NCBI GenBank assembly: GCA_937132085.1
Contig: CAKZNV010000036.1
Span: 1-64,000 of the forward strand
Reading direction: 5' to 3'
From: an uncultured Rubritalea sp.
GTDB lineage: Bacteria; Verrucomicrobiota; Verrucomicrobiia; Verrucomicrobiales; Akkermansiaceae
Length of the DNA stretch: 64,000 bases
Position numbers and translations under genes: made by a program. The notes below the pieces were generated by a model. It did no database searches, had not been told where the DNA came from, and saw only the letters and a program-made list of their open reading frames with translations. Of this stretch, positions 29,460-38,540 are shown one piece after another (positions within the stretch are counted from its first letter, which is position 1; every line of letters begins with the position of its first letter).

Positions 29460-31655
29460 ATGCTTCGAGACATAGTGAACAGCGAGCAACGACAGACCAG
29501 ACTTGGCCTAGATGGTAAGTTCTTTTTACGTGATGGAAAGAGAATTTCTATCAACGCAGTCACCTATGGTCCCTTTCCAGAGTATAACAAACCAGCCTCA
29601 CATGCTGAGGAAATGGCTAAAATCGCTAAATCTGGGTTTAACTCCATTCGTATCTATGATGAACCAAGCACAAACTTATTAGACGCAGCATTGGCACATG
29701 GCGTCATGGTTTTCGCTGGCACTTATTGGCCATGGAATAGAGCCTTTCGTGGGATCGGCGCTGAGAGATTCTTCACTGAGGCAAAACTTCGCACTGCGGA
29801 ATTCCTCAATAAATGGGCAGCGCACCCAGCGCTAGTCGGCTATTATATAGCGAACGAAATCCCATCAGACATCGCTAGATGGATGGGGCCAGTAGCTACC
29901 AGAAATTCTCTTCATGAACTCATCGACCTCTGTCACGAGATCGCACCACAGCTACTCACCGGCTACGCTAACTACCCGAGCAGTGAGTATCTAGAGCCAG
30001 AGAACGCAGACTTCACCGGCTTCAATATCTATCTCGAAGATGAGGAGAAATTCTCAAACTATCTAGCAAGACTCCACCACCTCTCAGGCGACAGACCCGT
30101 GCTACTCTCAGAGCTAGGACTCGATAGCAAACACCACGGTGAGCAGAAGCAAGCTGAGGTGCTAGGCTGGTCGAGACGCCGAGCGCTCGCTGCTGGCATG
30201 GCTGGCACGACTATCTTTGCCTGGTCAGATAGCTGGCAAGTCGCTGGTAAAGAAGTCACCGACTGGGACTTCGGCATCACAGATAGAAATTTTCAAGACA
30301 AGCCCGCACTAGAGACTCTAACAGAAATAAATCAACAAGAGTGGAGCCCAGCTTTAAATCTAACAGAAACACCAAAAATCAGCGTTATCATCTGTGTTTA
30401 CAATGGAGTGGATAGAGTATGGAAAGCGATCGAATCACTAGAAAATCAAAGTTACCCCAACTATGAAGTGATCGTAGTGGATGATGGATCTAACGATGGA
30501 ACCACAGAACTGTTAGAACGCTACGCCGACTCGGTAACCGTAGTGCAAGCTCAGCACGGAGGGCTGAGTAATGCCAGAAATATAGGAGCGAAGACGGCTA
30601 CAGGAGATATCTTCGCCTATACGGATGATGACTGCGAAGTGGATCAAGACTGGCTCAGCTGGATAGCTAGAGGATATGCTGAGCAAAACGTGGATGCCAT
30701 GGGCGGCCCCAACATCCCCCCCACTCCTCAAGATGAAGACGAAGCAGTAGTGGCGGCATCACTCGGCGCACCATCGCATATCCTGCTCAACGACACAGAA
30801 GCCGAGCACATCCCAGGTTGCAATCTCACCGTTACTAGAAAAGCATTTGAGGCGATAGGAGGATTCCACGAGACCTACCGAGTCGCTGGCGATGATGTGG
30901 ACTTCTGTTGGAGATTAGAGGCTGCAGGTTTTAAGATAGGCTTCCATGGAGCGGCCTTCGTATGGCACAGACGCCGGACTTCAGTTTACAGATATTTTAA
31001 GCAACAAAAAGGCTACGGCAAAGCGGAGGCTCTCTTGATGCGAGATCATCCAGAAAAGTTCACCCGTGGCCATGGCGCAAAATGGAAAGGCTGTGTCTAC
31101 ACTGGTGCTGCACTAGGTGCTCAAAACGGCAGTTTCATCTATCATGGTGAAGCTGGATCTGGAGCCTACCAGCAGGTGGTCACTCACATGATGCCACAGC
31201 GTCCACTGCATCCTAGATTTAGAAATAAAATGGCGCTATGGAAGCTCAGACTCACTCAGTGGCTCCAACCTAAAGTCCGTAAATGGTCTCGCTGGTATTA
31301 CAGTCGTGACTGGGTAAAGACGATCGAGAAAGCAGAGAAACAAAAGACTAGTTCACCTGTCACTCCAGTAAATAAAACAAAGGAATCCCAGATATTTTGC
31401 GCCTCATTTACAGCTCGCTCACATGTCATCGAGGCACTACTCACACGAGGCTGGCACGCTGACCATGGCTACTCAGAATGGGATCTCACGAAGGAAGATC
31501 AAAAGCTACTCATCGCCCAAGAATCTGTAGGTGACCAACTGTGGAATATTAGAATCAGACTATTGAAAGATAGCCCCCAGAGTATCAGTAAATCAATCAC
31601 TCGAGAAATCGAGCGACTCATAGATCAACTCGACAAATCGAACCACATAACTTAA
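29460..31655 (+). CDS. Glycoside hydrolase-like barrel fused to GT2 glycosyltransferase
   Basis: 731 residues. The first ~300 form a TIM-barrel like GH2/GH5-clan hydrolases, with candidate acid/base Glu in YYIANEIPS and nucleophile Glu in VLLSELGLDS. Residues about 305-560 are a GT2 domain: ISVIICVYNG, VVDDGSNDGT, AYTDDDCEVD and ED-like GDDVDFCWRLEAAGF with WHRRRTSVYRYFKQQKGYG. There is no membrane helix or signal peptide, so it is probably cytoplasmic. It lies 9 nt upstream of the cupin gene. One chain with both a glycan-cutting and a glycan-making module is unusual. Confidence 0.8.
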   Translation: MLRDIVNSEQRQTRLGLDGKFFLRDGKRISINAVTYGPFPEYNKPASHAEEMAKIAKSGFNSIRIYDEPSTNLLDAALAHGVMVFAGTYWPWNRAFRGIGAERFFTEAKLRTAEFLNKWAAHPALVGYYIANEIPSDIARWMGPVATRNSLHELIDLCHEIAPQLLTGYANYPSSEYLEPENADFTGFNIYLEDEEKFSNYLARLHHLSGDRPVLLSELGLDSKHHGEQKQAEVLGWSRRRALAAGMAGTTIFAWSDSWQVAGKEVTDWDFGITDRNFQDKPALETLTEINQQEWSPALNLTETPKISVIICVYNGVDRVWKAIESLENQSYPNYEVIVVDDGSNDGTTELLERYADSVTVVQAQHGGLSNARNIGAKTATGDIFAYTDDDCEVDQDWLSWIARGYAEQNVDAMGGPNIPPTPQDEDEAVVAASLGAPSHILLNDTEAEHIPGCNLTVTRKAFEAIGGFHETYRVAGDDVDFCWRLEAAGFKIGFHGAAFVWHRRRTSVYRYFKQQKGYGKAEALLMRDHPEKFTRGHGAKWKGCVYTGAALGAQNGSFIYHGEAGSGAYQQVVTHMMPQRPLHPRFRNKMALWKLRLTQWLQPKVRKWSRWYYSRDWVKTIEKAEKQKTSSPVTPVNKTKESQIFCASFTARSHVIEALLTRGWHADHGYSEWDLTKEDQKLLIAQESVGDQLWNIRIRLLKDSPQSISKSITREIERLIDQLDKSNHIT

Positions 31656-31663
31656 GCTAAATC

Positions 31664-32392
31664 ATGGACGACTACGACAGACGACATTTCATCCGCACTT
31701 CGATCCCTGGATTCCTAGGGCTATCGATGGCGCTTCCAGCTATCACAGCCTTCGCCACTAAAGCCAATGCCTTCCAAGGCCGCGTGCCTGAAAATGGTGC
31801 TATTAACTGGGATGCCTTCCTCACTGCTGTCGAAAAGGAAGCGAAAGTCCAGCATCTAGATCAATGGAATGAGCTCAACTACATCAAAAAAGCATCCGCT
31901 ATCGCCGCTCGCCTCAACCTCCAAGACCCATTGCTAGAAAAAGCATTCGCCGCTGTAAAGAAATCTGGTGTGGGTAACGGACGCATTGATTTCACTCCTC
32001 TAGAGAAACAGATCGACTATCATGTGACTCTGGTTCAGTTCGAAAAGAACGAAGAAATTGCTCACCATGATCACCCCGAGATGACTGGAGTCCTACTCTG
32101 CGCCACTGGTGATGTAGAGGTCTGGAACTACGATCTTTTGGGCGAAAAGGCTGACAAAGAACACGTCCTGCTCAAGCAAACTAGCCACGCTAATCTGCTC
32201 AAAGGCAAGGTCTCAACACTGACTTCAAAAGAACGTAACATCCACCGACTTCTCGCTAAAGATTTCACCCAGCTCGTCGACATATTCGCCCCACCCTATG
32301 ACAAGAAACGCATCCGTGACAGCAACTGGTTCGATGTCGATCCGGATGGATTCAAGGGTAATGACGAGATCTATCTAGCGAAGAAACGTTAG
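31664..32392 (+). CDS. Tat-exported cupin, thiol dioxygenase (ADO/PCO)-like
   Basis: 242 residues. The N-terminus YDRRHFIRTSIPGFLGLS is a twin-arginine signal. The cupin core FEKNEEIAHHDHPEMTGVLL supplies His ligands, followed by GDVEVWNYD and later NIHRLLA and LVDIFAPPYD. The order resembles the 2-aminoethanethiol/plant cysteine oxidase family (ADO/PCO), which adds O2 to thiols using Fe(II). Tat export suggests metal loading before secretion. Probably cotranscribed with the GH-GT2 gene. Confidence 0.65.
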   Translation: MDDYDRRHFIRTSIPGFLGLSMALPAITAFATKANAFQGRVPENGAINWDAFLTAVEKEAKVQHLDQWNELNYIKKASAIAARLNLQDPLLEKAFAAVKKSGVGNGRIDFTPLEKQIDYHVTLVQFEKNEEIAHHDHPEMTGVLLCATGDVEVWNYDLLGEKADKEHVLLKQTSHANLLKGKVSTLTSKERNIHRLLAKDFTQLVDIFAPPYDKKRIRDSNWFDVDPDGFKGNDEIYLAKKR

Positions 32393-32398
32393 TAAACT

Positions 32399-33334
32399 TT
32401 ACTTACGACGTCTGAGAAGCGCCATTGTTGAACCAAGAAGAACGAGTAAAACAGATGACGGTTCAGGCACAACAGTTAGGCTAATCACACCCGCTCCAGT
32501 CTCTGAAGTGAGGTCATAATCTTGGTCAAAATTCACAGAAAGCGCATCACCATTTTCTAGCGTGCCTTCTAACAAACCTGAAGTAGGCACAACATTTCCT
32601 GCACCGACAGCTAGCCCATCGATAGTGAATCCACTACCGATCACGTTGATAATACCGCCAGCCTCTGTGCGGAAATCATTCAAAAAAGTCCCACCTCGGA
32701 CTTCGATCATCCCTTCAGAAGCCTCGATCTGACCAGAGAACGAACCATCAAAGATCTTAATTAGAGAGCCAGAATCAAAAGCTTCAGCGTCGTCCGCAAT
32801 CGTGCCATCATTGAAAATAATCTGCCCACCACCTTGAGCCAGAAGGTCATCACCAAAACTACCGCCATTCACAGTAATCATTGCGCCACCCATCGCCAAT
32901 AGATCTCCGCTATTAGAGCCGAACGCATCGTTGATCGTAATAATCGCATTACCAAAGGCTACGATAGCATTATCATCAGCATCGACCCCAGCAAAGATTC
33001 CAGAATGGATGACTGCTGTTGAGTTACCACCCAAGGCAAAAGAACCCGCAAAGGTTCCAGCATTAACCGTAGTAGTCGAGACACCACTAGCAAGGTAAGA
33101 AATCCCATCGGGGAGACCACCGCTAGTCCTTAAACCTGTTACTTCAGCACCCGTGTCAAAGATCACATTCGTCCCAGCCGCACTAGCACCCGCATCATAA
33201 TCTACTTCGTAGTAGTCCGAAATCACCGAGTTAATGGTAAGCGTGCTGCCTGGCGTAGGAATGATCACACTAGCGTGCAACATTGTTGGAGTGACCAATA
33301 CACTTAGCGCAGTTGATAGTATTACTTTTTTCAT
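32399..33334 (-). CDS. PEP-CTERM protein with beta-helix-type repeats
   Basis: 311 residues with a signal peptide (about 1-21). The mature chain consists of about 18-residue repeats such as VNAGTFAGSF, IHSGIFAGVD, VNGGSFGDDL and IFDGSFSGQI, suggesting a parallel beta-helix. It ends VPEPSSVLLVLLGSTMALLR plus RRK, a PEP-CTERM sorting signal. It is convergent with the cupin gene (6 nt between stops). Likely a surface structural or adhesive protein. Confidence 0.8.
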   Translation of the reverse strand: MKKVILSTALSVLVTPTMLHASVIIPTPGSTLTINSVISDYYEVDYDAGASAAGTNVIFDTGAEVTGLRTSGGLPDGISYLASGVSTTTVNAGTFAGSFALGGNSTAVIHSGIFAGVDADDNAIVAFGNAIITINDAFGSNSGDLLAMGGAMITVNGGSFGDDLLAQGGGQIIFNDGTIADDAEAFDSGSLIKIFDGSFSGQIEASEGMIEVRGGTFLNDFRTEAGGIINVIGSGFTIDGLAVGAGNVVPTSGLLEGTLENGDALSVNFDQDYDLTSETGAGVISLTVVPEPSSVLLVLLGSTMALLRRRK

Positions 33335-33581
33335 GCTGAAGCTTCTAACACACTCAACCTTTCCACTTCATTACCACAGCGATAATGATGGAATTTTTTC
33401 ACCTAAAATCTACAAGCTACCTAGCATCATAGTAGTGATTATAAAAAATTGTAACCCACAGAAGAACAGGCATCTTTTACTTTTCCTATTCTAACAGATG
33501 TAACCGATATCCACCCTCTCGAAACTCTTACCCTCCTTTGGCATTGACTGTGATTACTTCAATCTGTAATAATATAGTATT

Positions 33582-34136
33582 ATGTTTACCAAAATGAAGT
33601 TTCTACTATCTGTTGCCTCCATTTATTCACTTAGTGTGCTTGCATCAGCGGCAGCTCTAACGATGACTATTGACCCGACGACTAAGGAGTTGAGCTTTTC
33701 AGGTAGCGCCTCAGGAACATCTCTAGAACTAGCAGGTGTTATTCAAGTGACTAGTTGGAACCATGAGAGTGTCTCAGGGCCCAATGAATCGCTCGCTATA
33801 GGAACCGCTTTTAATGAGACCTTTTCAAACAGAGCTGACATCATTGTTTATGAAAACACTACTACAATGGTAACGGGGTTACGTATTCTCTTTGCGAATA
33901 ATAACCCTACAACCATTCCAACTATCACAGCTAACGCAACTAAGATTAGCTATGCAGGCATGGCCTCTAATTTCGTCACTATACTAGACAGTTATGCCCC
34001 TGGGACCTTTACTCAAAACCAAGGTTCTGGTTACGGTGACATAAGCTTCACCAATACCGCAGTGCCAGAACCAAGTTCAACCACGTTTTTGTTATCCTCA
34101 TGTTTACTAGCGCTCTCTATTCGTAGACGTAAATAA
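33582..34136 (+). CDS. PEP-CTERM protein
   Basis: 184 residues with a signal peptide ending near ASA. The mature region is short and beta-rich. The C-terminus is AVPEPSSTTFLLSSCLLALS then IRRRK, a divergent PEP-CTERM signal. It is not closely related to the 12609/13301/23168 paralogues. Function unknown. Confidence 0.78.
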   Translation: MFTKMKFLLSVASIYSLSVLASAAALTMTIDPTTKELSFSGSASGTSLELAGVIQVTSWNHESVSGPNESLAIGTAFNETFSNRADIIVYENTTTMVTGLRILFANNNPTTIPTITANATKISYAGMASNFVTILDSYAPGTFTQNQGSGYGDISFTNTAVPEPSSTTFLLSSCLLALSIRRRK

Positions 34137-34148
34137 TATGGGCTTATA

Positions 34149-34169
34149 GTGCTTACTTGAGATAAGCAC
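34149..34169 (+). terminator. Probable terminator hairpin after PEP-CTERM gene
   Basis: GTGCTTA pairs with TAAGCAC around a 7-nt loop, followed by CAATTTTC; a weak U tract. Confidence 0.5.
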
Positions 34170-34276
34170 CAATTTTCTAGCATAGAGCTCTAGACCTCTC
34201 TCTCAAAGTGATTACACCAACACGACTAATCATTACTAGCTTGCTATTGTTTTGCTGAATCTTTAGTCAATCTGCT

Positions 34277-35146
34277 ATGCAGAAACAGAATTCACGTAAC
34301 AACGCCATGCCACCTTGGCTAAAAGTAATTCTTTTCCTAGTGGGCATCGTCATCACTACTTGGGGTTTCACAGGATTCCTTGTTGTTAACAATATCATCA
34401 GTGGAGGTCTACCGGGCTTATGTTTGTTACTTTTCCAGAAACTAGGCTGGGATCCTTCTGTCTCACAATGGGCGATCGGAATCCCTATTTTCATCATTGC
34501 TTGGTTCACACTCGGCGGCACTCAGACAATGAGCTCGCTCGCTGGTTCACTACTGCTTCCTGCCGCTATTTGGCTTAGTTTCCAAATACCTCAGATCCAG
34601 GTAATTTGTGAGCAACCAATCCTAGCATCTATCGCAGGTGGATTTATCATAGGCATCGGATTAGGTCTTATTTTCAAGACTAATGCCTCGGTTGGAGGAT
34701 TCTCCCTCCTCGCTCGAGTGATAGCAAAATACTGGAACTTCCCCGTAAGCCGCACACTACTCTTCACAGACAGCCTTGTGATCCTCGTTGCGGGTTCATT
34801 CTTCGGCATTGAGGCTGCTATCCTAGCTATTCTCAGTGTCGCAGCGATGACCAAAGCTATAGACATCGTCCTCACAGGTCTAGGCAGAGCCAAGGCAGTA
34901 AACATCATCACAGACAAACAAGCAGAGATGCGGGAAATGCTCACCAACAAACTAAATTCTGGAGCCACTGAGGTCGACGTGCGTGGAGCCTACAAAGGTG
35001 CCGAAAAAACGATGTTTTACTGCGTAATACCAGTCACCAAAGTGGCAAAACTAAGACGTAACATCCTCTACATAGATCCCAATGCATTCACTGTAATCAA
35101 TGATGCTTCCGAAGTCTTAGGTTATGGATTCGAGGGGTATAGTTAA
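34277..35146 (+). CDS. YitT family membrane protein
   Basis: 289 residues: five or six membrane helices with the YitT repeats (GFLVVNNIISGGLPGLCLLL and FKTNASVGGFSLLA) and a C-terminal DUF2179 domain (TEVDVRGAYKGAEKTMFYCV). Members are membrane proteins of unsettled transport function; the soluble domain is related to small-ligand-binding folds. It stands alone. Confidence 0.9.
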   Translation: MQKQNSRNNAMPPWLKVILFLVGIVITTWGFTGFLVVNNIISGGLPGLCLLLFQKLGWDPSVSQWAIGIPIFIIAWFTLGGTQTMSSLAGSLLLPAAIWLSFQIPQIQVICEQPILASIAGGFIIGIGLGLIFKTNASVGGFSLLARVIAKYWNFPVSRTLLFTDSLVILVAGSFFGIEAAILAILSVAAMTKAIDIVLTGLGRAKAVNIITDKQAEMREMLTNKLNSGATEVDVRGAYKGAEKTMFYCVIPVTKVAKLRRNILYIDPNAFTVINDASEVLGYGFEGYS

Positions 35147-35181
35147 GGCTCGTTTCCTCAGTTTCATGTAGAGAACCTCTT

Positions 35182-35559
35182 CTAAAGCCCTGCTCCAAGA
35201 GCAGCAAATGTAGCGGCTGCGGCTAGTGAAAATAACACCACTCCTCCTACAGTGGCTCCACCTACTGCTGCAGCAGTTTTGCCTTTACTCAGAAGCTTCT
35301 TTCTTACGGATGTGACATCAGAAGCGTTGATCGTTTGGTCACCTCCCTTGATGATTCCCTGCTCGAACTGAGATACTTTGAACTTATGCACAGCTCCATT
35401 CGTCGTAGTCAACTCCACTTTATCCCCTTGCTGAATTGCACCATCCCACTTGGAATCTGCAGACCCCTGTAGGTTAGGCTGCACCTGAGTCAAGGTGGTG
35501 CATGAGACTGTCGTGACAGCAATGAGCAATGTAGCGGAATACTTAATTTTTGAAATCAT
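35182..35559 (-). CDS. Small lipoprotein of unknown function
   Basis: About 125 residues from the ATG at 35559. A lipobox TTVSC makes it a predicted lipoprotein. A small SH3-like region (KVELTTTNGAVHKFKVSQFE) precedes a Gly/Ala-rich hydrophobic tail that may insert in membrane. I do not recognise a named family. The alternative ATG at 35574 adds five residues (MVGCG). Confidence 0.7.
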   Translation of the reverse strand: MISKIKYSATLLIAVTTVSCTTLTQVQPNLQGSADSKWDGAIQQGDKVELTTTNGAVHKFKVSQFEQGIIKGGDQTINASDVTSVRKKLLSKGKTAAAVGGATVGGVVLFSLAAAATFAALGAGL

Positions 35560-35660
35560 ACCACATCCAACCATTAATAAATTTTACTGTCACTGAAAAA
35601 CTCATATTCGTTTAGTTCACTAACTAGGCTGTAGCTAGATCGATCAAACTAAAACTTGCG

Positions 35661-35694
35661 AAAAAAATCCTCATTACCGTGAAGTAATGAGGAT
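35661..35694 (-). terminator. Intrinsic terminator of the desaturase gene
   Basis: ATCCTCATTAC pairs perfectly with GTAATGAGGAT (loop CGTGAA); on the minus strand it runs into seven T residues. Confidence 0.9.
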
Positions 35695-35719
35695 GGTTAA
35701 AATTTACTGTGATTCAGTA

Positions 35720-36838
35720 TTAAGCTTTAAGAGACTTGAGCTCTTTCACGCTGATTCCACGAACTACTGAGCGGATTTCCTGCTGAACAGTAGAGAGCTT
35801 TGCCTTAGATAGCTCTACTTTATTGGAAACAGCTTCTTCTAGTTCAGTATAACACTTAGTAATACGGTCTGAGAGACCATCGATGAGTTCTTCAGCACGG
35901 TCCTTGAGTGGGCTAGTGCCTTCGATCGCTTCGAGACCATCACGCTTACCATCGATAAGACGCTTCACTTCACGCATTTCTGCCATGAGGATTTTCTCAT
36001 CCTGAACAGTTCTGAGACTAGATGTAAGACCGAGCTTAGAAAGTGTCCAGATCATCCACTTAGTAGGATCTAGCTGCCAAGGCTTAACGCCATTTCTGTA
36101 GTCGTGCTGGAATGTGTGGTGATAGTTATGGTATCCCTCTCCACATGTGAATACTGCCATGATCGCACTGTCACGAGCTGTGGTGCGTGAGTCGTATGGT
36201 CTGCGACCAATAGTGTGACAGAGTGAGTTAATGAAGAATGTGCAGTGCTGCACTAGAACTGTTCTGAGAAGACCAGAAAGGATGAATGCACCCCAAGCGC
36301 CAGTAGCTCCTGCATGCCAGTAACCTAGTAGTGTAGGAATGATGAATCCAGCTACAAGACCGATGAGGTGAACCCACTTGTCCTGCCACATGACGAGCTT
36401 GTCACGCTCTAGATCTCTCACATTGTCCTGAACAGGCATAGGATCTAGCTTGAAAAGCAACCAACCGATGTGTGCATACCAGAATCCTTTAGTGATATCG
36501 TATGGGTCACCGTCTGTGTCCACGTGCTTGTGGTGGTGTCTATGATCTGATGCCCAGCTGAGGCATGAGTTCTCAAATGAAGCAGCACCGAAAACCAGTG
36601 TAAAAAACTTCACTGGCCACTTAGCCTTAAAGGAAAGGTGGGAGAATAGTCTGTGGTAGCCGAGGGTGATACTCATCGTAGTCGCTACAAAGTAGAAAGC
36701 AAACATGATACCTTGGAACCAGTCGATCCCATTGTTAAACAGGTAGATCGGTGTGAGAATCAATGCGAATAGTGCGGTTAATCCAAGGAAGGTGCTAGTC
36801 TTCCAGTTAACTCGGTGAAAGGGGAAATTCTTAAACAT
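35720..36838 (-). CDS. Acyl-CoA/acyl-lipid delta-9-type fatty acid desaturase
   Basis: 372 residues. The three His boxes of membrane di-iron desaturases are present: HRLFSH (62-67), HRHHH (99-103) and HNYHH (about 237-241), with hydrophobic helices between. It introduces a double bond in membrane fatty acids, usually in cold adaptation. The C-terminal ~90 residues are an extra helical, charged tail. Its own terminator follows. Confidence 0.92.
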   Translation of the reverse strand: MFKNFPFHRVNWKTSTFLGLTALFALILTPIYLFNNGIDWFQGIMFAFYFVATTMSITLGYHRLFSHLSFKAKWPVKFFTLVFGAASFENSCLSWASDHRHHHKHVDTDGDPYDITKGFWYAHIGWLLFKLDPMPVQDNVRDLERDKLVMWQDKWVHLIGLVAGFIIPTLLGYWHAGATGAWGAFILSGLLRTVLVQHCTFFINSLCHTIGRRPYDSRTTARDSAIMAVFTCGEGYHNYHHTFQHDYRNGVKPWQLDPTKWMIWTLSKLGLTSSLRTVQDEKILMAEMREVKRLIDGKRDGLEAIEGTSPLKDRAEELIDGLSDRITKCYTELEEAVSNKVELSKAKLSTVQQEIRSVVRGISVKELKSLKA

Positions 36839-37131
36839 AATTTTTAATTTTGGTTAGTGGTTATACCCCACTCAAGTCAGCCATCAGAACCAGTCGATCC
36901 AAGATAACTCCTTGCGTTTTAGTGGAGATAGATGCTCCTTACTCCACAAATTTACTATTTGCTATAAAAAACTGATTATTATCCTCAAATAAGACCTGAT
37001 TCTGACCGTATATTGTGCTTTTTGTGAATAATACGCCTACACCACAATCTGTAGAAAGCCCTCGGATAACAGTTTGACAGCAGCAAAGGCATTGATAACT
37101 ATCTCGTAACACCACACACACCCATTTTTCT
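36839..37131. other. Intergenic region between divergent genes
   Basis: This holds the upstream regions of the desaturase (minus) and the M15-like lipoprotein (plus). It is AT-rich and I see no gene or strong structure. A minus-strand frame across it has no protein-like features and overlaps the next gene. Confidence 0.5.
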
Positions 37132-37722
37132 ATGAAATCCTTAAAAAACACGCTTCTCAGAAGTATTCTAGCCTCCCTCTCCCTAATTACCGTCATTTCA
37201 CTCAGCTCATGCGGGACTAGTCCCAAAAAGAAATCTACACCGGTAAAATCATCCAATCCATCGATGGGCTCAAGACAAGCTCTGGCTAAAAAAATCCTAG
37301 CTCACCCTAAGATCACACTTTTAAAAAAACAAGTCAGCGGCAGAGTAGATGGAGCTAGCGCCTACCACAACATCGCCTCAGCAGCTCGTGGCTACAGTGC
37401 TAAGAGATCCTACTACGGCAATGCTCCAGGCGGATACACGAGGCTCAACACCAAAATGCTCAGAACCATGCTCTACCTAGCCAATACCAAAGGCTACAGC
37501 TATCGAGTCACCTCCATAGCTGGTGGATCACACAGCCGCCGCTCACGTCACTACAACGGTGTAGCAGTAGACATCGATATGATCAACGGCCGCAAAGTAG
37601 GCTACGGTAACCCATACTACAGAAGCGTCATGAGAACAGGCAGAGCTAAAGGAGCGACAGAGGTCCTAGGACCTGGAGACCGCGCTCATAGCAGCCACGT
37701 CCACCTAGCTTGGCCTCGTTAG
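37132..37722 (+). CDS. Lipoprotein with M15-like zinc peptidase domain
   Basis: 196 residues with lipobox SLSSC near residue 27. The C-terminal domain has SRRSRHYNGVAVDID and SSHVHLAW, giving the H-x6-D ... H-x-H zinc ligands of the M15/Hedgehog-type D-Ala-D-Ala peptidase fold. Likely an outer-membrane or periplasmic muropeptide hydrolase, possibly a DUF882-type relative. It ends at a strong terminator and is convergent with the HNH gene. Confidence 0.75.
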   Translation: MKSLKNTLLRSILASLSLITVISLSSCGTSPKKKSTPVKSSNPSMGSRQALAKKILAHPKITLLKKQVSGRVDGASAYHNIASAARGYSAKRSYYGNAPGGYTRLNTKMLRTMLYLANTKGYSYRVTSIAGGSHSRRSRHYNGVAVDIDMINGRKVGYGNPYYRSVMRTGRAKGATEVLGPGDRAHSSHVHLAWPR

Positions 37723-37750
37723 TCGATATCGACTAACTCCCCAAAGATTT

Positions 37751-37786
37751 AAGCCATGCAGATCGCTCTGCATGGCTTCGTTGTTT
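37751..37786 (+). terminator. Terminator between M15-like and HNH genes
   Basis: AAGCCATGCAGA pairs perfectly with TCTGCATGGCTT around TCGC, followed by CGTTGTTTTT on the plus strand. It may also stop minus-strand transcripts from the HNH gene. Confidence 0.85.
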
Positions 37787-38371
37787 TTATGAGACTAGAA
37801 AGTGGCTCCAGTCTTCGAATTCATAGCTATTTTTCAGAATCGCAGTGATAGGCACGGAACGGGGCTCGAATGGCTTACGAATCAGCTCTAGTCCAGCTTC
37901 CTTCGGAGTCTTATCCGCCTTCTTCTGGTTCACCTTACGGCAAGACAGCACACAGTTTTCCCAGCTATCTTTACCACCACGAGACACAGGGATGATGTGG
38001 TCAATGTTACCTTCACTGGGCCTTAGATTCTTACCAGTGTATTGACATTTCCCGCTATCTCTTAGCCAGATGTTCCGTGAGTTAAGCTTCGGCCTATGCA
38101 TCGGCACCTGAGCATATCTACACAGCACTATCACGGAAGGAACCCGCACTACACCGTCTGGCACACCGACTGATAGATCACCAACACGCACAGCGAGATC
38201 TCTCCATTCTGCCCACTTTACAGGCACCATCCAGTCGCGTGACTGGATATCCAGCCCCGTAGCAGCATCGGTAGCCATCTGCGCAAATGCCTGCGCAGGC
38301 GTAGTGATAGATATTGCCTGCCAGTTCCGATTCAGGACTAGCACGACATTTTTATGGATTACATTTTTCAT
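37787..38371 (-). CDS. HNH endonuclease next to tRNA array
   Basis: 194 residues. The HNH fold is at about 105-165: KCQYTGKNL (one Cys of the usual CxxC replaced by Thr), NIDHIIPVSRGGKDSWENCV with the catalytic His and Asn, and CRKVNQKKAD. The N-terminal ~95 residues (VLVLNRNWQAI...) are typical of a stand-alone HNH family found in many bacteria. It is the last gene on the strand of the tRNA array, after the 115-residue gene. HNH genes recur near tRNA arrays in phages and mycobacteria, so the linkage is probably meaningful. Confidence 0.88.
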   Translation of the reverse strand: MKNVIHKNVVLVLNRNWQAISITTPAQAFAQMATDAATGLDIQSRDWMVPVKWAEWRDLAVRVGDLSVGVPDGVVRVPSVIVLCRYAQVPMHRPKLNSRNIWLRDSGKCQYTGKNLRPSEGNIDHIIPVSRGGKDSWENCVLSCRKVNQKKADKTPKEAGLELIRKPFEPRSVPITAILKNSYEFEDWSHFLVS

Positions 38372-38465
38372 GGTCTCATCGCATTTGTTCGTTTCTTTAT
38401 TTATTAGTAAATTGGGTGTTCGCTTCTAAAATTCATGATCGATTTGTCATTAAAAGCATAAGCTA

Positions 38466-38498
38466 GGAGCGAAACTCTGGCCAACAGAGTTCCGCCCC
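38466..38498 (-). terminator. 14-bp hairpin between array-linked genes
   Basis: On the minus strand GGGGCGGAACTCTG pairs along all 14 positions (two or three G-U) with CAGAGTTTCGCTCC around TTGGC. There is only a weak T tract after it, so it may be an attenuator or RNA-processing site rather than a simple terminator. Confidence 0.55.
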
Positions 38499-38540
38499 TG
38501 CTTTTTCTTTCACAACACAAAGTTTAAAATGGCTAGCCGT

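Noticed and set aside
36939-37256. Minus-strand 105-codon frame
   Set aside because: It overlaps the convincing M15-like lipoprotein gene head-on and has no domain or start signal.
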